A DNA stretch of 7,309 nt, from the NCBI GenBank assembly GCA_022704885.1, contig JAKJFO010000198.1:1-7309 (forward strand). Reading direction: 5' to 3'. A program made the position numbers and the translations under genes. Under the pieces are notes generated by a model. It ran no database searches, was not told the DNA's origin, and worked only from the letters and a program-made list of their open reading frames with translations. Positions 1 through 5,787 of the stretch are shown piece after piece. Origin of the DNA: Candidatus Rifleibacteriota bacterium (lineage in GTDB: Bacteria > Riflebacteria > Ozemobacteria > Ozemobacterales > Ozemobacteraceae). Within the stretch, counting starts at the first letter, position 1; every line of letters begins with the position of its first letter.

Positions 1-170
1 CGCCCTCCACCAGCGCTGAAGCCCTGTCCGCCGAAACCGCGTCGGCCCATTCCCCGCCCTCTGCTGCCTCGCATCGGCTGTGCCGTTGTTTCCTGCGTCG
101 GGCAATCGCCCGTTCCCCAGCCCGTTCTGGGACCCTGTCCATTAGGTCCGGTTCTGTCAAATCCTGGCAT
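1..170 (-). CDS. DUF5320 family Gly/Arg-rich protein, 5' part (cut by left edge)
   Basis: The minus strand encodes 56 residues from an ATG at 170-168 to the window edge without a stop. The protein begins MPGFDRTGPNGQGPRTGWGTG and then becomes rich in Gly, Arg and Gln (RGRGMGRRGFGGQG). This opening matches my memory of the DUF5320 family, whose members start MPGFDGTGPxGxGPxTG and are small proteins of unknown function. In anaerobes they are often encoded beside nitrogenase-cofactor-type NifX/NifB-like and Mrp/NBP35 proteins. A ribosome binding site, AAAGGAG on the minus strand, lies about six bases before the ATG. The gene follows the DUF302 gene by 36 bp in the same direction, so the two are probably co-transcribed. 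The C-terminus is not visible. The family call rests on the N-terminal motif alone, and no biochemical role can be assigned. Confidence 0.82.
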   Translation of the reverse strand, partial: MPGFDRTGPNGQGPRTGWGTGDCPTQETTAQPMRGSRGRGMGRRGFGGQGFSAGGG

Positions 171-206
171 GATAAGCTCCTTTCTCTGGTCTAAACCAGA
201 CTTGCC

Positions 207-683
207 TCAATTTACAAACGAGATGAATTTCTGTTGCTGTGCGGCAACAGTTTTACCCATTACTTCTGCTACGGTCCCACCAAACATTTTGCCAAGAAGT
301 CCGGCATTCATCGTCGATAGATACACTTTGCCGTCGTTTTTCTGGTATACGCTGATTGTGCATGGCATGAATACAGAGATTTTTTTATTGGCATCATCAT
401 CGAGAATTCTGTGAGCATGTCCGGCCTGGCAGAGATTGATCAGGCGCGTAGCCGGCAGATCATAACCGCCATGTTTCTTGACCGAAGCAGACAGATCGGA
501 GATTCCTGAAACTGTCCAGCCTTCGTTTACAGCCGCCGCCTTTACACGCTCTACAGTTTCCTCGATCGTGTAAGGACTCTGGTATTCCTTGATCATCATT
601 CCTGGCATCAGCAGTAAGACTGCCGAAAACGCCAGAACTGCTCCAAATATTGCGCCGATTATTGTTGTGATTGTTGGCTTCAT
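207..683 (-). CDS. Membrane-anchored DUF302 domain protein
   Basis: This is a 158-residue protein. Residues 5-28 form one hydrophobic segment (TTIIGAIFGAVLAFSAVLLL), either a membrane anchor or an uncleaved signal. Residues of about 38-155 resemble the DUF302 domain: an amphipathic region (TIEETVERVKAAAVNEGW), a central LCQAGHAHRILDD with Cys85, His89 and His91, then VFMPCTISVYQKNDGKVYLSTMN with Cys108. In DUF302 proteins the equivalent stretch is LCNP..A..LL followed by LLPCRISVYE..DG. The function of DUF302 is unknown; it occurs with sulfur, redox and metal genes. The ATG is well supported by GGAGGTG at 694-688 on the minus strand, four bases before it. The domain probably faces the periplasm. 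A promoter with a palindrome over its -10 box lies directly upstream. The DUF5320 gene follows in the same direction. Confidence 0.85.
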   Translation of the reverse strand: MKPTITTIIGAIFGAVLAFSAVLLLMPGMMIKEYQSPYTIEETVERVKAAAVNEGWTVSGISDLSASVKKHGGYDLPATRLINLCQAGHAHRILDDDANKKISVFMPCTISVYQKNDGKVYLSTMNAGLLGKMFGGTVAEVMGKTVAAQQQKFISFVN

Positions 684-699
684 TTTGCACCTCCAGTAA

Positions 700-716
700 G
701 TAATATAAAATATTAC
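700..716. promoter_or_regulatory. Perfect 17-bp palindrome, candidate operator (copy 1)
   Basis: GTAATAT-AAA-ATATTAC is a perfect 7-bp inverted repeat around a 3-base centre. It sits 17 bp upstream of the DUF302 start codon and overlaps the putative -10 box. A related palindrome at 6300-6316 shares 14 of 17 bases. The regulator is unknown and is not encoded in the window. Confidence 0.5.
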
Positions 717-730
717 CCGCGCAAAAGCAA
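702..730 (-). promoter_or_regulatory. Putative sigma70-type promoter for the DUF302-DUF5320 unit
   Basis: On the minus strand, TTGCTT (730-725) and TATATT (707-702) are separated by exactly 17 bases, about 20 bases before the DUF302 start codon. The -10 box lies within the 700-716 palindrome, which would suit repression. The match to consensus is moderate (4 of 6 and 5 of 6), and the short leader this implies is a weak point. Confidence 0.4.
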
Positions 731-739
731 GAAGTATTT

Positions 740-753
740 TTGGCTTATGCCAA
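740..753. promoter_or_regulatory. TTGGC-TTAT-GCCAA palindrome, candidate metal-regulator site
   Basis: A 5-bp perfect inverted repeat with a 4-base centre ends six bases before the -35 box of the metal-uptake operon. Its position and shape would suit a dimeric regulator such as a DtxR/MntR or Fur/Zur family protein, but it does not match a consensus I can cite with confidence. It lies between the two divergent promoters and could affect either. Confidence 0.3.
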
Positions 754-759
754 TTTGAG

Positions 760-788
760 TTGACCTGGCGATAAATTTGTAATATGAT
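760..788 (+). promoter_or_regulatory. Putative sigma70-type promoter for the metal-uptake operon
   Basis: TTGACC (760-765) and TATGAT (783-788) are separated by 17 bases, each matching the sigma70 consensus at 5 of 6 positions. It lies about 55 bp before the first operon gene. Transcription would start near 794-796, inside a 10-bp palindrome, AACTGCAGTT (792-801), that might itself be an operator. This is the best promoter match in the gap. Confidence 0.6.
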
Positions 789-842
789 GAGAACTGCAGT
801 TAATGGCTGGTTAGAGAGAACAAGACTGAGGTTTGATTGCTG

Positions 843-1247
843 ATGAAGAAAGCTACCACGAACACTTTCAGAGCAGTCGGTGTCCTTCAGATTGTTCTGC
901 TCGTTTTGTGGGTAATATCTTATCCTTTACACCTGGCCTTTGATCGCTCTGATACTCAACATTCAGCCGCTTCTCATTGTGGCAGTCGTGAAGCTTCATG
1001 TTGTGGAAAACCTTCTTTTTCGCAGCCACGCCATTATGATTTTTCTCTAGGCGAGGTCAGCCCAGGCTTGCCATGCAATATCTGCGATTTTGCATGGCAA
1101 CTGGCTTCAAGCAGCCTTTCTTCGGTGTTTTCAATTCACGTCGTCGATGCATCTGTTTTGCAGCAGCCGGTCTGCGTCCAGTGTCCGACGACACCCGGTT
1201 TTCTGCTTTATTATTCGCGCGGGCCGCCGCCTGAAATGATTGGATAA
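843..1247 (+). CDS. Cys/His-containing membrane-anchored protein, DUF2946-like, first gene of metal operon
   Basis: From the ATG at 843 this is a 134-residue protein. Residues of about 10-32 form a hydrophobic segment (AVGVLQIVLLVLWVISYPLHL), probably a membrane anchor or signal. The remainder carries seven cysteines (46, 53, 54, 78, 81, 111, 114), including CxxC pairs at 78-81 (CNIC) and 111-114 (CVQC), with His40, His45 and His64. A CxxC followed by aromatic residues, and an ending near SRGPPPE, recall DUF2946 and related small proteins of metal-uptake loci, which tend to end in R-A/G-P-P. The assignment is tentative. The Cys/His content suggests that it binds a metal ion, possibly at the outer face of the inner membrane. 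The start is uncertain: GAGG at 828-831 is better spaced from a TTG at 837, two codons earlier and in frame, than from this ATG. The porin-like gene starts 54 bp downstream. Confidence 0.7.
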   Translation: MKKATTNTFRAVGVLQIVLLVLWVISYPLHLAFDRSDTQHSAASHCGSREASCCGKPSFSQPRHYDFSLGEVSPGLPCNICDFAWQLASSSLSSVFSIHVVDASVLQQPVCVQCPTTPGFLLYYSRGPPPEMIG

Positions 1248-1291
1248 ATTGTTTTTTACGCTGCATTTTAGCGTGCAATAAATCATTTCAG
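1231..1291 (+). repeat. Long interrupted inverted repeat with inner hairpin between operon genes 1 and 2
   Basis: CTGAAATGATT (1231-1241) and AATCATTTCAG (1281-1291) are perfect 11-bp complements. Between them, ATTG (1248-1251) pairs with CAAT (1276-1279), and ACGCT (1258-1262) pairs with AGCGT (1270-1274) around a 7-base loop. The left arm covers the last codons of the first gene. The right arm ends at the first base of the porin gene's GAGGA ribosome binding site. A folded transcript could affect translation or RNA stability here. It lacks a GC-rich stem with a following U-run, so it is not a normal intrinsic terminator. Confidence 0.55.
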
Positions 1292-1301
1292 AGGAATTCA
1301 C

Positions 1302-2762
1302 ATGAAAACTGAACGTTTTTTTCTTTGCCTTTTGCTTGTATTTTATGTCGTAAACTTACCCGTCCTGGCTGCAGCAGATAATGTCTCAGAGCTTGAAGCC
1401 AGGCTCGCAGCCCTTGAAAACAGATTTATCGAGATGCAGTCGGATTATAAGCAACAGATTGCATCTCTTACTGCTCAGATCGATCTTCTCGAGGGAAAAG
1501 CGCCCGTCGCTGTCGCCAGCCCGGCAGATCAGCAGACCACTGTCGCGGCGTCACCAGTCGATGAATCCGACAGTGAACTGCTGACATTGCGCCAGGCTGC
1601 CGCTGCCGAAAGTCGATCGGCCGAAGCGGTTTTGCCGGCGAAAACCAGCGATGAAGAGCGCAGATTCATTGCCGGCGACCTCAGCCGGCAGGCTGAAAAC
1701 CCGGAAATCAGTATAGTCGGCGACTTCGTCTATCGACTGCAGAGCATCGATAACCAGAGCCAGAACTCAGATGCCACCATGCGCAATCTCGGAGTGCATT
1801 ACGAAACCTATCTTGACCCATACACCAAGTTCAAGGGTGCGGTGCCGGTTAAAGAAGACATTTCTAATATTGGCGAAGCTTATATAACCCGTTTCGGCAT
1901 GACTCCGAACCTCAATTTCACCATAGGAAAATTCAGACAGCAGTTTGGCATAGTTCAACGCTGGCATATGGCTGGCCTCGATCAGAATGAATTCCCGCTG
2001 GCGATGCGGCGCGTGCTCGGCGATGGCGGCCTCTGCCAGAACGGCGTTTCCCTCGACTGGCAGCTTGGTTCGTCAGGCAGAACAACGCATGAGCTGACCA
2101 TGCAACTTACCGAATCAACCAATCAGCGCCTGTTTGCCGGGAATACCAGAGGCATGCCCTCATTGTTGCTGCACTTTAAAGCCTTCAGAGATGTCGATGC
2201 CGATACTTACCGTGAGCTTGGTCTTACCGCTCTGGCCGGCGTTAACGATCAGTGGTCGGTCAACCGTGCCGGAGTCGTCGAGCAGATCGATGAAACCCGC
2301 CCTGTATATGGGTTCGGCCTTGATTTTACCCATCTCTGGGAACCAACCGACAACATGCGCTATCGAAATTTCATGTGGCGAACCGAGTTTTACGGTGTCA
2401 GAAAAGAAATTCTGCGGCCGGATAACGGAGATCGTGGCAGCGTTACCGCCTGGGGTGGCTACACCAATCTTCACTGGAAGCTTGATCGTCAGCTCGAGTC
2501 TGGTTTGCGTATCGATTACTTTGAGCCCGACAGCCAGAAATACGCTGCTGTGCCCGGTCTTGTCCTGGCGCCTCTGGCAGTCGTTGCCGACAGCCCGAAT
2601 GAATGGCAGTTCTGCCCTTATCTGACCTGGAACCAGAGCCCATGGGTCAAATACCGGCTCGAATTCAACTATAAGTCTGGCAATAATATGGGCCCGGATG
2701 AGCGCCGTCTGATGCTGCAGTGTATCTGGTCGGCCGGCCCTCATAAACACGATCGCTACTGA
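1302..2762 (+). CDS. Outer-membrane porin-like protein with N-terminal coiled coil, metal-uptake operon
   Basis: This is a 486-residue protein. Residues 1-25 are a signal peptide (hydrophobic FFLCLLLVFYVVNLPVLAAA, cleavage near AAA/D). Residues of about 28-65 are a heptad-like coiled coil (VSELEARLAALENRFIEMQ and onward), followed by a low-complexity Ala/Ser/Pro linker to about residue 115. From about 135 to the end, alternating aromatic and polar strands suggest a beta barrel, ending in KHDRY with a terminal aromatic residue. GKFRQQFG (209-216) and the following stretch to GDGGLCQNGVSL (240-251) resemble, from memory, barrel proteins encoded in zinc/manganese ABC loci, with motifs like GKFRxxFG and GxEGLxxxGVSL. 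The coiled-coil-plus-barrel layout also resembles phosphate-selective porins O/P. The probable role is metal entry across the outer membrane. GAGGA at 1291-1295 supports the start. The next gene begins 16 bp after the stop. Confidence 0.75.
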   Translation: MKTERFFLCLLLVFYVVNLPVLAAADNVSELEARLAALENRFIEMQSDYKQQIASLTAQIDLLEGKAPVAVASPADQQTTVAASPVDESDSELLTLRQAAAAESRSAEAVLPAKTSDEERRFIAGDLSRQAENPEISIVGDFVYRLQSIDNQSQNSDATMRNLGVHYETYLDPYTKFKGAVPVKEDISNIGEAYITRFGMTPNLNFTIGKFRQQFGIVQRWHMAGLDQNEFPLAMRRVLGDGGLCQNGVSLDWQLGSSGRTTHELTMQLTESTNQRLFAGNTRGMPSLLLHFKAFRDVDADTYRELGLTALAGVNDQWSVNRAGVVEQIDETRPVYGFGLDFTHLWEPTDNMRYRNFMWRTEFYGVRKEILRPDNGDRGSVTAWGGYTNLHWKLDRQLESGLRIDYFEPDSQKYAAVPGLVLAPLAVVADSPNEWQFCPYLTWNQSPWVKYRLEFNYKSGNNMGPDERRLMLQCIWSAGPHKHDRY

Positions 2763-2778
2763 TCTTCAGGAGAAAACC

Positions 2779-3846
2779 ATGAAAAATTATACGATATCAC
2801 TATTCGCGCTGTTTGTATTTGTGCTGGTTTCTGCAACTGTCTTTGCGCAGCCGCTCAAAGTAGTCACGACTCTGACCGATTATGCCTGGCTGACCAGCAG
2901 AATTGGCGGTGAACTGGTCGAGGTCAGGGCGATAGTCGAAGGCGATCAGGACGCCCACTTTATCAGGCCCAGGCCTTCTTTTGTCGAAATTCTGCGCAAT
3001 GCTGACATGCTCATTGCGACTGGACTGGATCTCGAAATGTGGCTGCCTTCAGCTGTAGACAAATCGGGTAATCACAAGATCAGAAGCGGTGAAATCGGCT
3101 ATGTAGCCGCGGCCACCGGAATGAATCTCAAGGACAAACCGGTTGCCTATTCACACATCGAAGGCGGGCTGCATCTTTACGGTAATCCGCATGTCACCGT
3201 AAGCTCGATGAACGTCATTCAGGCTATTGACAACATAAGAATCGGTCTGAGCCGCAACCTGCCTGCGCACGCGCAGAATTTCAAATTGAATGCCGATTCG
3301 CTGGTAGCAGAAGTCTGCCGCAACCTTTACGGAGAAGAACTGATAAAGATTCTTGGCCAGGAAACCCTTTTAGATCTTCACAAAACCGGCAAGCTCTTGA
3401 ATTTTCTTGCCGAAAAAAATTTCAAGGGCAAACCTCTTGCCGACTTTGCCGGCGGCTGGCTGCGCAAACTCTGGCCGCTGCGCGGAATCCGCATCGTTTC
3501 TTATCACAAGAACTGGCTCTATCTGTTTGATGAATTTGAGCTGGCAGAAGGTGGATTCATCGAGCCCAAGCCGGGCATTCCGCCTTCACCAAGACACCTT
3601 GCCAGCCTCAAGGAAACGATGAAAAAGCAGAATATCAAAATCGTCATTTCGGCCGATTATTTCGACGAGAAAACGGTCAGGCAGGTGGCCGAAAGCGCAG
3701 GAGCAGTCGCCGTGATGTTGCCGTATTACGTTAACGGCCGTCCCGGCATCGACTCGTGGATCAAACTCATGGATTTCTGGGTAGAGCAGATTGCAGCCGC
3801 TGCGCAAAAAGCAGGTCTGACCAGAGGAGCGTCTGATGGCCAATGA
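2779..3846 (+). CDS. znuA: Metal ABC transporter periplasmic substrate-binding protein (TroA/ZnuA family)
   Basis: This 355-residue protein is a cluster A-I (TroA/ZnuA/PsaA) solute-binding protein that would deliver Zn2+ or Mn2+ to the permease. The signal peptide is residues 1-23 (VFA/Q). The mature protein opens with LKVVTTLTDYAWLTSRIGG, typical of the family. Likely metal ligands are His60 (GDQDAHFIRPRPS, where most members have DPH or DAH), His138 (GNPHV) and His243 (VSYHKNW). The fourth ligand is probably acidic, near Asp293 (ISADYFDEKT). EPKPGIPPSPRHL (262-274) is a motif I associate with one subfamily of these proteins. There is no His-rich loop of the kind common in ZnuA, so zinc and manganese cannot be separated and the symbol is by analogy. 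AGGAG at 2768-2772 lies six bases before the ATG. The stop overlaps the start of the ATPase gene by 11 bp, suggesting translational coupling. Confidence 0.9.
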   Translation: MKNYTISLFALFVFVLVSATVFAQPLKVVTTLTDYAWLTSRIGGELVEVRAIVEGDQDAHFIRPRPSFVEILRNADMLIATGLDLEMWLPSAVDKSGNHKIRSGEIGYVAAATGMNLKDKPVAYSHIEGGLHLYGNPHVTVSSMNVIQAIDNIRIGLSRNLPAHAQNFKLNADSLVAEVCRNLYGEELIKILGQETLLDLHKTGKLLNFLAEKNFKGKPLADFAGGWLRKLWPLRGIRIVSYHKNWLYLFDEFELAEGGFIEPKPGIPPSPRHLASLKETMKKQNIKIVISADYFDEKTVRQVAESAGAVAVMLPYYVNGRPGIDSWIKLMDFWVEQIAAAAQKAGLTRGASDGQ

Positions 3847-4555
3847 AGAATTCATAATCAGCTGTCGCAACCTTGTGGTCGGTTATGGCGAAGAAGCGGT
3901 GCTCAGCGATGTGAATTTGCAGATCAAACCCGGATCATTTCTGCCATTTGTCGGGCCCAACGGCGTCGGCAAAACGACTTTGCTACGCACCATCCTCGGT
4001 TTTCTTCAGCCACTGGCCGGCGAACTGCTGCATCCTTTCGGCCTTCGGCCGCCTGGCTACGTGCCGCAGGTTTCGACACTCGACCGGCTTTACCCGGTAA
4101 CAGCGCGGGAAGTCGTCTGCATGGGCCTTTACCCGCGTCTCGGCCTGTGGAAAAAGCCCGACCTGACCATGAATGCCGAAGTAGACGGCTATCTCGAGCG
4201 CTTCAATCTTTCGCGCCATGCGCATCGGCCGCTGGAAGAGCTTTCGGGTGGAATGCGCCAGAAGATAATGATTGCGCGGGCGCTGGTGAGCGGTGCCGAT
4301 GTGCTGATCATGGATGAGCCGGCGGCAGGCCTCGATGAGCAGTCTGAATTCGATCTGGTGCGGTTATTGCATCAGCTGGCAAAACAGGATGGCAAGACGG
4401 TTCTTTTCGCACAGCACAGCATCGAGCCGGTAATCGGCCTGGCTGAAGACGTTTGCCATTTTTCGCCGGGTCGAATTCATCTTACGCCACTCCTGGAATT
4501 CCTTGACCAGCGCAATCTCTTTTTAAAGCAGGAGTCACAAAATGTTTGTCATTGA
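3836..4555 (+). CDS. znuC: Metal ABC transporter ATP-binding protein (ZnuC-like)
   Basis: This 239-residue cytoplasmic ATPase would power metal import. All ABC motifs are present: Walker A GPNGVGKTT (40-48), Q-loop VPQ (Gln78), signature LSGGMRQ (136-142), Walker B VLIMDEP (156-162), D-loop AGLD (164-167) and the H-loop histidine in AQHS (His194). The region GYVPQVSTLDRLYPVTAREVVCMGLYPR is typical of the zinc/manganese ABC subfamily (ZnuC, TroB, MntB), where members read VPQ.....FP.TV.DVV.MG. The start codon overlaps the binding-protein gene. Its own 3' end contains AGGAG (4530-4534) and the ATG (4542) that should start the permease, so the three genes are tightly coupled. The length is normal for the family and the protein looks intact. 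The symbol is by family analogy because the metal is not proven. Confidence 0.93.
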   Translation: MANEEFIISCRNLVVGYGEEAVLSDVNLQIKPGSFLPFVGPNGVGKTTLLRTILGFLQPLAGELLHPFGLRPPGYVPQVSTLDRLYPVTAREVVCMGLYPRLGLWKKPDLTMNAEVDGYLERFNLSRHAHRPLEELSGGMRQKIMIARALVSGADVLIMDEPAAGLDEQSEFDLVRLLHQLAKQDGKTVLFAQHSIEPVIGLAEDVCHFSPGRIHLTPLLEFLDQRNLFLKQESQNVCH

Positions 4556-4608
4556 TAACGTCTCGGCTGTAATCAGTGTCTACGGCGGGGCTTTGCCGAT
4601 CGCATTTC
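4542..4608 (+). other. Apparent true 5' end of the permease gene, in a different frame from the rest (frameshift site)
   Basis: The ATG at 4542 has an ideal ribosome binding site (AGGAG at 4530-4534, seven bases away) and overlaps the ATPase stop by 14 bp. It encodes MFVIDNVSAVISVYGGALPI and then Ala-Phe in frame with 4542. That is about the right length and place for the start of a ZnuB-type permease. The family's next motif, GIFVVLKRM, is found only in the +1 frame, from 4609. Omitting one base (C4608) in TTT-CGG-G joins the two as ALPIAFGIFVVLKRM. If nothing corrects the frame, translation from this ATG runs on to a stop at 4788-4790 and gives a meaningless 82-residue peptide. Confidence 0.7.
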
Positions 4609-5685
4609 GGGATTTTCGTAGTTCTCAAGCGTATGGTTTTTATCGGCGTCACTCTTTCAGAAGTAGCGGCTTGTGGTGTTGCATTTGCGCTCATTCACGA
4701 GCTGCCTCCGTTTATGGGGGCAGCCCTGTTCTGCCTGGTGGTAGTGGCTATTCTCGCTTATCCTTACGAACTGTCAAAACTTCCGCGTGACACAGTTCTT
4801 GGCACTATCTTCATCTTCGCTTCGGGTATGGCGATTCTGCTGGTTGCCGGCAGTGGTTTCGGTCTCGAAAAGGTAAAGGCGATCCTTTATGGCAACCTGC
4901 TTTTCGCTTCGACAGGCGATGTGGCGACGATCTGTGCGGTGATGATTCCGGCGCTGCTGGCGTTGCTGATCTTTTTCAGGCCGATATTATATTCGTTTCT
5001 CGACCGTGAATCAGCGCTCTCTCTGGGAATAAATGTCTGGCGTTACGAACTGCTGTTCTTCATTTTTCTGGGCCTGACCGTAGCGGCAGCTTCGCGCATT
5101 GCCGGGGTGATGCTGGTATTCTGTTATCTCGTCGTGCCGTCGGCCACCGCGCTGCTGCTGTCGCGCAACATGGTGCCGGGAATCCTGCTGGCCTGCTTTT
5201 TTGCGCTGTTCACCACCATGCTTGGTGTCATGACCTCATATCAGGCTGATTTACCACCAAATCAGCTGATTGCTGTAATTTCATGCTGCTTCTTTGTGTT
5301 CGCGATGATTCATAATCACATCAGAAACCGCTGGTCACAGGCGCGGGCGGCGATAGTGTCGGTAACCCTTTCGCTGCTTCTGGTCTGGGGTCTTTCAACT
5401 CTGACGGTAACTGGCGAAACCGCGTCGCCCGCGTTGCCACTAGCCTCTCAGTCAGCTTTATCTGAAATCTCAGAACCAGCGGCCAGTTCTTCAGCGCAGG
5501 TTCTGCTGACTGAAGAAAACTGCGAGCTGCCGCATGACTGGCCAACCATCGTCGCCGACGTCGAAAAAATTGCCACACAGAGCCCGGCTGAAGCCGCTGA
5601 AAAAGCGCGCGAAGCTTTGAAGTTGAACCCACCTCTGTTCTTCGCCGAGCATTTGAACGAAATAATTGCACAGCACGCTGAATAG
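4576..5685 (+). CDS. znuB: Metal ABC transporter permease (ZnuB/ABC-3 family), 5' end frameshifted, with C-terminal tail
   Basis: The open frame from a GTG at 4576 gives 369 residues. The membrane core covers residues of about 11-250. Family landmarks are GIFVVLKRMVFIGVTLSEVA (12-31), ILYGNLLFAS (103-112), FLDRESALSLG (141-151), RIAGVMLVFCYLVVPSATAL (174-193, the conserved ABC-3 core) and SYQADLPPNQLIA (221-233). It should form the inner-membrane channel for the adjacent ATPase. The GTG has no ribosome binding site and would give a polar start (MSTAGLCRSH) instead of the usual first helix. The real start is probably 4542 in another frame. After the family core there is one more hydrophobic segment (259-278), an Ala/Ser/Pro linker (281-307), and a soluble tail to 369 with a predicted helix near 336-350. 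This tail is not usual for ZnuB. No terminator is visible after the stop. Confidence 0.83.
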   Translation: MSTAGLCRSHFGIFVVLKRMVFIGVTLSEVAACGVAFALIHELPPFMGAALFCLVVVAILAYPYELSKLPRDTVLGTIFIFASGMAILLVAGSGFGLEKVKAILYGNLLFASTGDVATICAVMIPALLALLIFFRPILYSFLDRESALSLGINVWRYELLFFIFLGLTVAAASRIAGVMLVFCYLVVPSATALLLSRNMVPGILLACFFALFTTMLGVMTSYQADLPPNQLIAVISCCFFVFAMIHNHIRNRWSQARAAIVSVTLSLLLVWGLSTLTVTGETASPALPLASQSALSEISEPAASSSAQVLLTEENCELPHDWPTIVADVEKIATQSPAEAAEKAREALKLNPPLFFAEHLNEIIAQHAE

Positions 5686-5741
5686 CCAGTCTAACTGAAT
5701 TCTTACCTGCAATTGAACAGATGTATTGGCAGTCAGCAGCC

Positions 5742-5770
5742 TTGATAGTAGAATTGATCGCGAAAATACT
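5742..5770 (+). promoter_or_regulatory. Possible promoter for the MOSC-domain gene
   Basis: TTGATA (5742-5747, 5 of 6) and AATACT (5765-5770, 4 of 6) are 17 bases apart, and the -10 box ends 17 bases before the MOSC start codon. The implied transcription start, near 5777, falls in the ribosome binding site region and leaves an unusually short leader, so the support is weak. The 102-bp gap from the permease stop (5686-5787) otherwise shows no gene or clear terminator, and read-through from the metal operon is possible. Confidence 0.3.
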
Positions 5771-5787
5771 GTAAGGATGTAAGCCTG

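Noticed and set aside
169..414. 81-codon plus-strand frame with several cysteines over the DUF302 gene
   Set aside because: It lies antisense to the DUF302 gene and has no ribosome binding site. The ATG at 169 only overlaps the antisense DUF5320 start.
2160..2750. 196-codon open frame on the minus strand inside the porin gene
   Set aside because: It lies fully antisense to a well-supported gene with a signal peptide and good ribosome binding site, and its translation has no recognisable motif.
4612..4790. Continuation of the frame from ATG 4542 as a separate 82-residue protein
   Set aside because: After the frameshift point its translation (DFRSSQAYGFYRRHSF) is just the permease gene read out of frame. 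Only the first 22 or so codons are meaningful.
3836..5685. Non-metal ABC importer such as a phosphate or amino-acid system
   Set aside because: The binding protein is of the TroA/ZnuA fold family and the permease has ABC-3 landmarks (GVMLVFCYLVVPSATALLL), which fit Zn/Mn-type uptake.
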